Origin: Incurvaria masculella
Taxonomy: Eukaryota > Arthropoda > Insecta > Lepidoptera > Incurvariidae
Assembly (NCBI GenBank): GCA_946894095.1
Contig: OX335658.1
Coordinates: 11,895,001 to 11,959,000 of the forward strand
DNA: 64,000 nt
Reading direction: 5' to 3'
Positions 50,201-57,600 of the stretch are shown here, one piece after another; positions within the stretch are counted from its first letter, which is position 1; every line of letters begins with the position of its first letter. The translations under genes were made by a program, and so were the position numbers. Under the pieces are notes generated by a model. That model saw only the letters and a list, made by a program, of their open reading frames with translations. It searched no databases and was not told the origin of the DNA.

Positions 50201-50528
50201 ACGGTTACTGAGATACAGCCCTGTGACAGACGGACCGACGGACGGACGGACGGACGGACGGACGGACGGACGGACGGACGGACGGACGGACGGACGGACG
50301 GACGGACGGACGGACGGACGGACGGACGAACGGACAGCGGAGGCTTAGTAATAGGGTTCCGTTTTCACCCTTTGGGTACGGAACCCTAAAAATTAAGACA
50401 TGTATGTTTCGCAGAAGCGAGACGACGACGTGCCGGTGTTTCTGATGCAGCCCATCCAAGAGATTCGGCAGTACTGCGACAACAAGGCGCTGCAGGCTCG
50501 GCGGTCCGTCTCGCCCATGCCCAACTAG
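29178..50528 (+). CDS. Costars/ABRA-like actin-binding Rho-activating protein, 5 exons
   Basis: Actin-binding Rho-activating proteins (ABRA/STARS) bind actin and promote Rho/SRF signalling. Their C-terminal costars domain is a winged-helix-like module. Joined exons 29178-29231, 41276-41409, 43963-44140, 48943-49035 and 50415-50528 give 573 nt, 190 residues. Phases agree at all four joins. Residues 61-72 (YGKPIPGSETER) match the YGxPxxGSxT block upstream of costars. Costars spans about 84-168 (EMRELCEIINEYG, ISFGELFSIYTNISDKLVGI, YQLTNFEGEVLFQKRDDDVP). Vertebrate ABRA has a much longer N-terminus, and this short form resembles fly CG3630-type proteins. The first exon is the least certain part: it rests on in-phase splicing over 12 kb and a GC-rich promoter. 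Confidence 0.88.
29232..30688. other. ABRA-like intron 1, 5' part without recognised features
   Basis: Strongly AT-rich. No repeat or gene signal was identified. Confidence 0.4.
30689..31166. mobile_element. TTAA-flanked MITE, family A
   Basis: TTAA at 30689-30692 and 31163-31166 brackets GGGCCTGGTACTAGCCAA on the left and TTGGCTAGTCCTAGCACC on the right, which are imperfect inverted repeats. TTAA target duplication is typical of piggyBac-type elements. It shares its right TTAA with the next MITE. Confidence 0.65.
31163..31709. mobile_element. TTAA-flanked MITE, family B, copy 1
   Basis: TTAA at both ends (31163 and 31706). The terminal inverted repeats are GGYGGCCCAWCCCG. The 540-bp interior carries CAGCACGGTTTTGTACCGTG and has no open frame. 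Three more copies lie in the same gene. A piggyBac-like derivative is inferred from the TTAA target. Confidence 0.85.
32651..33198. mobile_element. TTAA MITE family B, copy 2 (left end lost)
   Basis: Same interior as copy 1 in the same orientation. The right end GTTGGGCCACC plus TTAA is intact. The first ten or so bases of the left end and its TTAA are missing. Confidence 0.85.
33199..34528. other. ABRA-like intron 1, AT-rich stretch
   Basis: 34205-34300 weakly resembles the SINE 3' region (AACTGGACATATATGG). Otherwise nothing was recognised. Confidence 0.35.
34529..34711. repeat. Hairpin with telomere-type repeats in the loop, second instance
   Basis: Arms TCATAAAGTCCAAAAAG...AAGGTCCAAAACCCA (34529-34577) and their reverse complement (34662-34711) enclose a loop that contains about 4.5 CCTAA units at 34617-34640. 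The arm sequence is unrelated to the hairpin at 15.8 kb. Confidence 0.85.
34617..34640. repeat. Interstitial CCTAA array
   Basis: Four to five perfect CCTAA units in the hairpin loop. Confidence 0.9.
34712..36898. other. ABRA-like intron 1, no recognised features
   Basis: AT-rich with scattered short open frames that lack support. Confidence 0.35.
36922..37265 (-). mobile_element. SINE with diverged 5S-like head
   Basis: A T-rich start and TGTAACTGGACATTGATGG mark the 3' end. The body matches the other copies (CATGGGAACTAGGTGCCATG). The 5S-like head on the minus strand is worn (GGATGGGTGACC is kept), and GGCGCGACGCCC lies at its 5' end. Confidence 0.7.
37608..37718 (+). repeat. CCGGCCAAGTGCGAGTCG element, internally deleted
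   Basis: It starts AACCGGCCAAGTGCGAGTCG and ends GGCACGGAACCCTAAAAAT, the two ends of the element at 50008-50392. Most of the interior is missing. Confidence 0.75.
38629..38979 (-). other. Unidentified 117-codon stop-free frame
   Basis: On the minus strand the frame is open for about 117 codons, with a more GC-rich composition than the flanks. It includes CKLTAHLKVATFYYPRSGGQ and LVSVDQKEKGTKGLIF. No family was recognised and there is no clear start or splice context. It could be a captured exon, a transposon fragment or chance. Confidence 0.3.
39790..40116. mobile_element. TTAA MITE family B, copy 3 (right half lost)
   Basis: TTAAGGTGGCCCAACCCG starts the element and the interior follows copy 1 until about 40110, where it stops abruptly in unrelated sequence. 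Confidence 0.8.
40150..40255 (-). mobile_element. Penelope-like terminal fragment with hammerhead-like hairpin
   Basis: On the minus strand, CTTGACAACGGGCTGAACGA pairs with TCAGCTC and is followed by CGAAACGTCGC. This is the same stem-plus-GAAACGTC layout as the 5.5-kb element but from another family. There is no coding sequence. Confidence 0.4.
40702..40791. repeat. Hairpin with GAGTTTCAGCGACATCTA arms
   Basis: TTTGAGTTTCAGCGACATCT at the left is mirrored by AGATGTCGCTGAAACTCAAA at the right, about 35 bases apart. Part of the loop recurs at 42479-42510. Confidence 0.75.
41276..41409 (+). CDS. ABRA-like exon 2
   Basis: The acceptor is GTACTTGCAG. It encodes SSSLTDLISGFNTKAEAHQS, then FSGSFQGDKPTFSKEEYG, and ends in phase 2 (AA|GTGAGT). 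Confidence 0.88.
41484..42033. mobile_element. TTAA MITE family B, copy 4 (inverted, full length)
   Basis: TTAA at 41484 and 42030 flanks a complete element in the opposite orientation to copies 1-3. The terminal repeats are GGTGGCCCCACCCG and CGGGATGGGCCACC. Confidence 0.88.
42440..42613 (-). mobile_element. Probable tRNA-derived SINE
   Basis: The minus strand begins with the tRNA-like head at 42543-42613 and continues into a body (AAGATCTGATTACAATGTTG) also found at 40718-40745. It is inferred to be a SINE from the tRNA head plus the shared dispersed body. Confidence 0.55.
42543..42613 (-). tRNA. tRNA-Thr(TGT)-like pseudogene or SINE head
   Basis: The acceptor stem GTCTGGA pairs with TTCAGAC (one G-U). 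The T arm is perfect (GCAGG TTCGAAT CCTGC). The D arm has three pairs. The anticodon loop reads CATGTAA, lacking the invariant T33, and its stem pairs poorly. The broken anticodon arm and SINE-like flank argue against a working tRNA. Confidence 0.5.
42880..43240. repeat. GC-rich dispersed repeat patch
   Basis: It contains GCGAGCATGGAAGGACGGAA, which is also the end of the MITE at 58.7 kb, and a CGGGACGGGCAACATTGAAC block related to 1780-1830. It looks like stacked fragments of non-autonomous elements. Confidence 0.45.
43569..43848 (+). pseudogene. Decayed tandem copy of ABRA-like exon 3 with flank
   Basis: GACTACGAGGACATT and the following intron sequence at 43569-43660 recur at 43848-43945. 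At 43777-43843 the exon 3 sequence recurs in worn form (GAACGGCGCAGC, GGAGCGGAGGCGCA, GTGGGTGTGCAACGAGA). Where the acceptor should be, a half MITE has been inserted (43665-43776), so this copy cannot be spliced. It ends before the second half of the exon. Confidence 0.8.
43665..43776. mobile_element. Half copy of the CCTATTCCTGGAATTC MITE
   Basis: CGCCTATTCCTGGAATTCCG, AATCAGGAATCCTGAGTC and CGCTTTTATAGCGATTTT match one inverted repeat of the element at 44405-44635. The other half is absent. Confidence 0.75.
43963..44140 (+). CDS. ABRA-like exon 3, start of costars domain
   Basis: The acceptor is TTGCTTGCAG. It completes Lys and encodes PIPGSETERRGAEAQARVCN, EMRELCEIINEYGQTPC and ATKVISFGELFS. 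The donor is TCA|GTGAGT, phase 0. A decayed copy lies just upstream. Confidence 0.92.
44405..44635. mobile_element. MITE with about 75-bp inverted repeats
   Basis: The left ATTGAATTCCATAATCAGGA...TATAGCGATTTTCAAA mirrors the right TTTGAAAATCGCCATAAGCG...TCCTGATTACAGAATTC. It is about 230 bp and has no coding capacity. Confidence 0.8.
44846..45262 (+). mobile_element. SINE with tRNA-like head, copy 2
   Basis: The head AGCTCGTGGTTTAGAGGCTA and a worn B box precede the body: ACCCATGTAAAACTGTAGGTC, then GGTTTGGTACCACCGCACTG and TTAGCCATCCATGTCAGGTT. The body matches the 5S-headed SINEs. Confidence 0.65.
45263..46640. other. ABRA-like intron 3, mostly unrecognised
   Basis: GCACCCGCCGG near 45990 is mirrored by CGGCGGGTGC near 46080, a possible small element. 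Otherwise there is no clear feature. Confidence 0.35.
46680..46915. other. Intronic GC-rich island
   Basis: Dense CGG/GCC sequence in an AT-rich intron. Open frames here are low-complexity Arg/Ala in every frame, so coding is not supported. It could be an alternative promoter or an unmethylated island, but no element supports that directly. Confidence 0.45.
46920..48942. other. ABRA-like intron 3, 3' part
   Basis: No repeat was recognised with confidence. A GCGTCGATATTGGGCGCTGT patch near 48480 is GC-rich. Confidence 0.35.
48943..49035 (+). CDS. ABRA-like exon 4, costars domain
   Basis: The acceptor is GTGTTTTCAG. It encodes 31 residues, IYTNISDKLVGILLRTRKYQ then LTNFEGEVLFQ. The donor is CAA|GTAAGA, phase 0. 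Confidence 0.92.
49620..50001 (+). mobile_element. SINE with worn 5S-like head
   Basis: CCCAGTGGCGCGACGC opens the head, followed by worn 5S-like sequence ending GGTGGGTGACC, the usual body, and the 3' end TTAGCCATCCATGTCCAGTT with an A-rich tail. It is preceded by CCATGTCCAGTCAC, the end of another copy. Confidence 0.7.
50008..50392 (+). repeat. CCGGCCAAGTGCGAGTCGG element with GGAC microsatellite
   Basis: It begins AAACCGGCCAAGTGCGAGTC and ends GGGTACGGAACCCTAAAAA. It includes TTGTATGGGAGCCCCC and, before its 3' end, about 26 GGAC tetramers (50222-50330). I recall this as a dispersed family common in Lepidoptera. It lies 22 bases before the last ABRA-like exon. Confidence 0.8.
50228..50330. 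repeat. GGAC/CGGA tetranucleotide microsatellite
   Basis: Nearly perfect for about 100 bp. It produces artefactual (TDGR)n and (SVRP)n frames. Confidence 0.95.
50415..50528 (+). CDS. ABRA-like exon 5, end of costars and stop
   Basis: The acceptor is TTTCGCAG. It encodes KRDDDVPVFLMQPIQEIRQY and an Arg/Ser/Pro tail ending SVSPMPN, then TAG. Confidence 0.92.
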   Translation, partial: KRDDDVPVFLMQPIQEIRQYCDNKALQARRSVSPMPN

Positions 50529-52363
50529 ACTGAAGCCTCCAGCTGTCGGAACCTTTATTTGATGCACCCGAATCGGCATTGCTTCATGCATTCGTGATTC
50601 TATCATTGCTCCATATTTTTTGTTGCAGCAACAATATTTAAATTTTTAAGGCGCCTCTACACCATAGCGTAAAGTCAAGAATACGCGCGGCCGAATCTAG
50701 CCAGTGCCATCATGTCAGCGGAAGGGTACGCACGTTTCGCGCGCTCCCGGATATTTCGTGTATTTGATGGCAAGGTAACGACTCGTCTGATTTTGTAAAT
50801 CTCCTGTATTTAGAAGTTTTTTTTTAACAGCAAGGAAGATATGTACCTTGTTATGGCTGAAAGGTATAAGATTTTTTTTATTTCATTCTTCTAAATAGAA
50901 ACATAACAGAAAAAATGGCTTTGAAAGGTAAAAATGGTCCTTTTAGAAATATTTTTTATTTCGACGACTGTACAAGTGTTTTGGACGAAATGGTACCTTC
51001 ACAAACGTACATTCTATAAGCTCAGTATTTTTTCATTGTTTTACATCCAAAGGCTTTACTCTCTACTTCATAAAAACGTTTATTTTTAGGTATTTATTCC
51101 CCTTAACGATGATCCTATTCAACATCTCAGAAAAAACACAAAACGTATTAGAAATTGATTTTTTCTGATTCCATTACTTTTGAATAGTTGATGATAGATT
51201 AGATAATTATAATTATTCTATGAGCAAAATTTCGAAGCTGTGGCTAAATAGAATGGAGTTATGTTACAAGTCATGGGGCGGTGCTGACTCGGTGCTGATA
51301 ATGGATGAGATGCTGTAATAATTCTAATACTTTTGGAAAAATAAATGTTCGACACAGATTTATATGAAAGAGGACACAAACTCGCCATCATAACTTAATT
51401 TTTATCTATCGAATTTCCCTGAAGAGTCGGAGAAAAAAGGTTTTGGTGAACATGACTGGTGAATACGATTATATTGTTACTATCAAAACTACAAAAAACG
51501 AACATGGATAAAATCAATAAAAGTATCTATTTGAATCTCTGGAGATTTATGAAATAGGAAGGGGTGCAGATTTTGATGTGATTGCTTATAAACTTTCTCA
51601 AACTAAGGAAAAAAAACACTATTTTAGTGTGTTCCTGAGACAATAGTATAAATAACGTAGGCAGTTTCGTAGAAGTCGTATAGTTCGAAACATATATATA
51701 TATATATATATAATCTATCCTTTATCTATGAATCTCAACACGACAAAGAAAAGGTAAACAAAACATTTTTGTTATAAATAATTTATTTGTCAAAAAAAGC
51801 TTGTTCAATAAATAAGAGCCAGAATCATTTATCACTTGCTCGACTTTTCCATATGTAAAAAGGCAATAATATTTAATTTTATTGAACTATATAATGGTAA
51901 GACACGCCACAATTTATTCGAATTAGTGCTTGTATTATGTATTTTACTTAGTCGTATACATGTCATCGTGGAAATCTAGTCACCCACATTTTTTTAAAAT
52001 ATCTGTAAAAATTTAAATAATAAGTAGAAAAATTACGAATAAATATGAATAGTTAATAAATAGTTTTGAATTTATATACCTAGCTAGTTAATATAACCTA
52101 AGCCACCAATCCAGCTTATATTTTCTGACCATGTGCCTTACATTATTCCAAGACTAAACTATTTTCTTGAATTATACTAGTTTTAAAACAATAAATATTA
52201 ATTTATCAACATGTATCGTTTTCTTTTCCTGCGAAATTCTTTAGCAGAAGATCTTGGTGTTAGCTCATTTTTAACTAGATCACTTCGCAATCATAATTTC
52301 ATCGCATCATCATCAACCTTATCGGAGGGTTCACAAGCGAGGCATTTATTTTTTCTTTGCCTC
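50529..52363. other. ABRA-like 3' UTR and intergenic sequence
   Basis: AT-rich. No AATAAA lies within 300 bases of the stop; candidates occur further on, near 51340. A TA microsatellite is at 51690-51711. On the minus strand AATAAA (52346-52351) follows the phosphate carrier stop. Confidence 0.4.
52346..52351 (-). terminator. Poly-A signal of the phosphate carrier
   Basis: AATAAA on the minus strand about 13 bases after the TAG stop. It is very close to the stop, so a later signal could be used instead. Confidence 0.45.
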
Positions 52364-53302
52364 CTATTCTAGTCGCTTGCGCATCGTTTCGGGCATCTGT
52401 GCGGGCGGCGGGCGCGGCATCTTGGTATACACCTTAAACCCGTCGTATATAAACCACTGCAGCCCCGTCAGCGTGCCTATCATAATGATCCGGGCCACCA
52501 AGCCCCTCCAGATTCCCATCGGCCCCACTTCCGCCATCACGGAGCCCACCGTGGCGCTCGGGTCTTTGTTCAACTTGGACACCATCGTGTCCGCGGGATG
52601 CGATACTATGGCGCACAGCACCCCCGCTACGTACCCCGCCGCAAACGTCACCGTCAGCTGCTCTACCTTGTTGAGATCCGCGCGTGGCTTCGTTACCACG
52701 TTCGCGTAGATATACTCGAGGATCTTCTCGAAGGAGGAGAACTTCATCATAGTGTAGGGGATCTGGCGGCCCCAGAGGGCCGGCAGGCCGCGGAAGAATA
52801 CCCCCATGCCGTCGCAGCGCATCATCTCCGGCATTGCCCGCCGCATCAGCGAGGTGTAGCCCGGAGTCGTTTGCACGCGGACCTTCGTAGCTTCGAACGG
52901 CGCGAGAAATAAGTCCGCGATGAGTTCGGCGGAGGCGGACGCGGCGAGGAAGAGATAGGTGCGGTAGACGTAAGCGTTTTCCTCACCTGCCATGAGGGCG
53001 TAGCGATATTTGAAGAATTCGTAGCCAGAGAATTTGACGGCACCCTGGAGGGAATAGCCTATGAGGGTGGGAGCCCAGCCCTTGACGAGATTGGCGAGGC
53101 CGCCTTCGCGAAAGGAGACCTTGAAGCCATTAGGTATGGAACGGTACTTATCGGGGTCGACCTGCAGCCGACACTTGATCAAGTCGAGCGGAGTGATGAA
53201 AGCATGGGTGGTACCGCACGCTAACGCGCCGCCGTATGCACATAGCTGAAAGAACTTGGTACTGTTGAGTGTGCATGAAAATTCTTCGGGTGGTTTTGCC
53301 AT
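52364..53302 (-). CDS. Mpcp: Mitochondrial phosphate carrier (SLC25A3/Mpcp type), intronless
   Basis: This SLC25 carrier imports phosphate with a proton across the mitochondrial inner membrane for ATP synthesis. The single 312-residue frame contains all three carrier repeats with the family signatures PLDLIK (38-43), PFEATK (135-140) and PADTMV (236-241), as in phosphate carriers. Other marks are GWAPTLIGYS (75-84), RQIPYTMMKF (179-188), ARIIMIGTLTGLQWFIYDGF (270-289) and the tail MPRPPPAQMPE. The conserved His of the first helix (TTHAFITP) is present. The frame starts at MAKPPEEFSC, directly at the mature body, so the N-terminal presequence of the usual protein is absent. No intron interrupts it, no frameshift is visible, and third positions are GC-rich. 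A retrogene still under selection is the best reading; a naturally intronless paralogue is possible. Confidence 0.93.
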   Translation of the reverse strand: MAKPPEEFSCTLNSTKFFQLCAYGGALACGTTHAFITPLDLIKCRLQVDPDKYRSIPNGFKVSFREGGLANLVKGWAPTLIGYSLQGAVKFSGYEFFKYRYALMAGEENAYVYRTYLFLAASASAELIADLFLAPFEATKVRVQTTPGYTSLMRRAMPEMMRCDGMGVFFRGLPALWGRQIPYTMMKFSSFEKILEYIYANVVTKPRADLNKVEQLTVTFAAGYVAGVLCAIVSHPADTMVSKLNKDPSATVGSVMAEVGPMGIWRGLVARIIMIGTLTGLQWFIYDGFKVYTKMPRPPPAQMPETMRKRLE

Positions 53303-53713
53303 AATAATATTGTGCGGCTAAGCTTTGTGGAGATGGAATAAGATTAAGACTTTTTTTATTTGTTTTTTGGGCTCTGTCCATTGTAGACAATTTGCCAGTT
53401 TCAAGTTTCACTATTTTCTAATAAAGCCATTCTTCAGTGGCGCACAGTTTTGACAGGGATGTCAATGATTAATTTGAAATTTAAATGATGCCGGTTTCGT
53501 TTGCCGGTTTTTATACGGACCTTCGAGTCGTCTCAGTTTGGACAAATTTGTTTTGAATGTCTGTCCGGCTGTTCTCTACAGGTCGCGTTTCTCAATCAAT
53601 TCTCGCAAAATTTTGTAAACAGTTTTTATAATTATTTAGATTTTTTGGCTAGCGTGATATTGCTAGACAAAAAAATCTACATCAGAACAATAAAAAAAAT
53701 CAGACTAGCATTC

Positions 53714-53932
53714 CCAGGAAGATGTCGTCAGCTCATTCTGAACGTTGATGGGAGCACAGAACAACAAGTTTGCTGTCTACCTACAGCCACTCATACAATC
53801 TTCGCAGCCGCTCGCGTGTGACAGACAGTTGTCCGTCAAACGTGGGTTCAGCCGCACGCACGCACTCGCCTTGAAAATTAACTGCACGGGACCGTTCGAA
53901 ACGTCGGTCACTAGGACCGAGGTAACCATGTT
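53714..53932 (+). mobile_element. Penelope-like 3' fragment
   Basis: GGAAGATGTCGTCAGCTCATTC, CACTCATACAATCTTCGCAG and CGCACGCACGCACTCGCCTT match 7978-8140 with small deletions, followed by the hammerhead-like CGTTCGAAACGTCGG. It is the same family as the 5.4-8.3 kb element but older. Confidence 0.8.
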
Positions 53933-56620
53933 AACATTTAGTTTATGCCTACTATATTATTGAGTTTTTTGTTCGCTGGGATCTAAGCATGCCATTCGCG
54001 GGTATTGCGTCTACCAATTTCGCCACCGGCTGTATACCCATAATTTGGAATCAGTCTCTCCTCCCGTAATGAATGCCTCCTACTGACACAGTGTTTAAGA
54101 TTAACCTTGCTTTATATTTTATATTTTAATATTTTAGTTTATTACAACTGGTTGAAATGCTAAATTATGTGCACATTTATAAATACTTTCCCTTGTGAGG
54201 CCGCCCATACTTTTCCGCCTAAAACTAGGTACCCCCTAAAACGGCGACGGCTTATCACGGTGCATGCACTACACTTATCTTTCCCGAAGTAGACTGTAGA
54301 CATGCGGTAGGCATTTTGGCAAATTCACCACTGTAATTTGTAGCTATGTGTACTTGACCAACCACATGGAAAAACCCGATTTCATATATGTAGCTACAGT
54401 ATCGATTGCTGGGGCTTTCACGGCGGTTTTGGAAATTTTAAATATTTATGATTATTTTTATTTTCCTCTACATATTTTATATATTTTATATATTATATAG
54501 TATTTATTTTATTTTGTATATATTTTATATAGTATTTTATATATGATACAAATACACAACCTCCGAAATGTGTCAATTATTTTTGCCAGCATGTTATATA
54601 TTTAAAGTATAAAAAGGACTGGTCCCCCACAATTGTGCCTTCTTCAGCTACCCATACATACCTAGTGTTGTTCACACAAACATAAACCAAATGAGGTTCT
54701 TTCGTTCTTATAAGTATTTGGAAAATATCCAGGGCACTTATACCTATGGTATATAAATAAAAAAGTAAATTTTGTCAAATTTTTTAATATGTTAAACCAT
54801 CGTCATCGTTAACAAAAATAAATGAACAGTCGTAAATTAAATAGATATTTACAAACTTGGCAGATGTAACATTTGGTTCCTGAGCTATGCCCTGTCACAA
54901 TTACTACTACGGTCCATTACTTACTCTACGCGCCGGCAATAAATAAATATTCTTACTCTAAAAAAAAACATTAACTACTTGTTCGATTCAGGGCCATTTT
55001 CACACGCCCATGTTCGTTCTTTGACAATGCATGATATGGAAATAACCTGCAGTAAGGAGATGATTTTGAAATCAAAAATGTTTAATAATAACGGGTTTGA
55101 CGAATCCCGCTTATGGCAAAAACCAGTTATCATGTAAAACGATGATGTCATAAGTATTTCGAACTTTTTGAAAATGTATTCAGCATGTTTAAATTTTTAC
55201 ATACATTAATACAATCACTGATTTAGTTTTCTTGAATAAAAAAAATATTTTAAGTTTATTTACCTAAATACTTTTACAACACATAAAATAATTCAATTAT
55301 GTTTTAAGTCTATAATAATTGTGGTATGAACTGAGATTTGCACTAACTTAAAATTTAAAAATATTATTGGTCAAAGCGAGGGTGACACTTGTCAAGGACT
55401 CGGTACTCTGAAACCGAATAATCGGTACTCGGGAGCCAGATATGGTACCCGTGATTATGTGTAATTGTATTTTTTAAAGAATTTTACAGATATTAATATT
55501 TAAATCTTGGGTATATTTGGATAACGCAGTAAGTATTGAAATTTTGTTTTTAAAAGATTCATTATCATATTCATGAATTAATAAGAGCAAATTATTAACT
55601 TTAAAAATGCTTGGTTATTTTCTAGCCTTAAAAATAGAAAGTAAAACTTACAACAGTTTTATATAGGTACATTAATGACATTGTTATGCAAATTTACTTT
55701 ATTCACATACTAAACAAAGTTATCTAGTAGTAAGCATACTGAAGACATTTATGGCAGTGAAGGATTTAAACTTTTTTCTTGGACTTAGTCTTTCATTCAA
55801 TTTGAGAATATACTTACAATATAGATAAATATAAATATTTTTAAAGGTGTTAAGTTACAAATTTCAATTGACTATACGGATGTTCTAGATGCATGCGTGT
55901 ATTGCAATAAAAAATAATTTAATTTCATCAGTTCAGATATTATACATTTTAACATCATGTAAAAAAAATCCCCTCTTTGGTTTTCCATTGTGGTCAACAT
56001 TGGTGTGATCATTGATGAAACATGGAAATTTTAACATGATTTAGAATATTTTTTCGATCTTATATTGCAAAGGTCTAATTGCTTAGATAGCCGGCTAGCG
56101 ACATTAGACTGAACTCAAATTATAAATCGCTTATCTTTGAAATACATTATGCAGGTATTAATGGCTTAATCAATACATGCTAACAAAAAGCACAAATGCT
56201 TTTAAATCGAATTACGTATAAGGTAAACCAGCACACCGTCGAAACACAATCGATTCGATTGAAGAAATATAAAAATGGGGAGGGGTTACATGGAATACTG
56301 ATTGTCAAAAATTTTATTTCGGTGTTCTATGTATTAATGGTACTTATACCACCAGTCCGAGACGCAGGACGAGCACAGAAATATTGCGACTTGCGATCCT
56401 TGGATCAAACGGAGTAAAGGTTTAGTCCGAGTAAACGTCAAGGGCATTTTTTTTAGAAATAAGCTACACATTAGAAAATGGGGTGTCGCAAACGAAGCCA
56501 TAATCATTTAACCGTTTCAAGTGTTCGATGCGAGGAAAAAAGTTAAGTCAACCGATGTGTCGATAAAGTAAAACTGGGACTCTCGCTCTGGCGAGTTGTA
56601 ATGAAAAAAAAAGATTCCTA
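53933..56620. other. Intergenic AT-rich sequence
   Basis: TATTTTATATA repeats occur at 54470-54548. 54290-54390 resembles 63610-63680 (GCGGTAGGCATTTTGGCAAA), an unnamed dispersed repeat. No genes were found. Confidence 0.4.
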
Positions 56621-56626
56621 CGAATT

Positions 56627-56660
56627 GAGAACCTCCTCCTTTTTTTAATATCGGTTACTT
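56627..56660 (-). repeat. GAACCTCCTCC...TCGGTT repeat end
   Basis: The same terminal motif as at 16380-16408. Confidence 0.5.
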
Positions 56661-57232
56661 TTTCGGTGCTCGCCGACTGTCAAAAGTGTGCAGGGCCGCC
56701 TCACCCATCAATGGCACTCTTTCAAATGAGAAAGAAAACACAAAGCTTATTATAGGTGTCGCATGAGCGACCTCACTTTAGAAATGTCAAAACTGTCATT
56801 GCTGTCAAGTTTCATTTACTAGTATTTAGATAAAAGATGTAGGTACCTTAATGCAGTTATAATAAAGCTTGGAGGAAAAGAAGAGCTTTTGTTTATCTTA
56901 AAACAAATAGTCCAGCAAAAAACTATGAGCGGAAAATATTATAGGTTATGTTATTGTGATATTTTCTTTCCTACGACTTTATTTGATTAGCATAATTTGG
57001 AACAACTTTGGATCAACGAAATTGAGTCATTTCCATTTTCCACAGATTGAGTAAAGAAGATTTTATTTTAATCTGTTTTGTTTTGTAGGGTCTCTGACAG
57101 CTTTGACAGATTATGGTAGGTCGCCAAAACGCCACCTACCGTGATGATTAAGCCGTTTTCTTCTCCATCGACCACGAAACGAAGCCCCGGGCCGCTCTCA
57201 GATTTCACCTCCGCCCGGCGTCCGCTCAGTCC

Positions 57233-57600
57233 CTACGCCGGCGCGGGCGCGATGCGCACCGTCACGTAAAGCCGCAGCGGCGCGACCTCGGCGGCGGCGG
57301 AGCGGCGCGCGCGGCGCGGCCGGCGCGCGGGCCGCACGCGCGCCTCTAGCTCGAGCTGCCTCTCGAGGCGCGCGCCCGGCGCGAGCCGCCGCCGCAGCCG
57401 CAGCGCCCACGCGCCGTCGCGTCGCGCCAGCGCGAACTCGCGGCCCGGGTCGCCGTACGCGATGCGGTAGGCGGTGGCGGCGGCGGAGGGCGCGGCAGCC
57501 GGCAGCAGCCGCAGCAGCGCCGCGCGTCGCCACGTCTGCCGCGGCGTCGCCTCCACCACCACCAGCTCGGCGGGCGCCGAGCGGGCGCTGCGCCGCCGAC
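57233..57600 (-). CDS. Fibrillin-like last exon, C-terminal propeptide
   Basis: The acceptor is GGTGAACAG. It encodes [57 protein letters not shown] and finally [16 protein letters not shown], then TAG. It is extremely GC-rich, with Arg/Ala expansion compared with vertebrate sequence. AATAAA-type signals (TTTATT on the plus strand) lie at 57062 and 56978. Confidence 0.85.

Noticed and set aside
50205..50606. Long frames with (TDGR)n on plus and (SVRP)n on minus
   Set aside because: They are products of the GGAC microsatellite; no other coding signal is present apart from the real ABRA-like exon 5.
52377..52912. Plus-strand frames of about 100 codons over the phosphate carrier
   Set aside because: They are antisense shadows of a well-supported carrier gene with GC-rich third positions.
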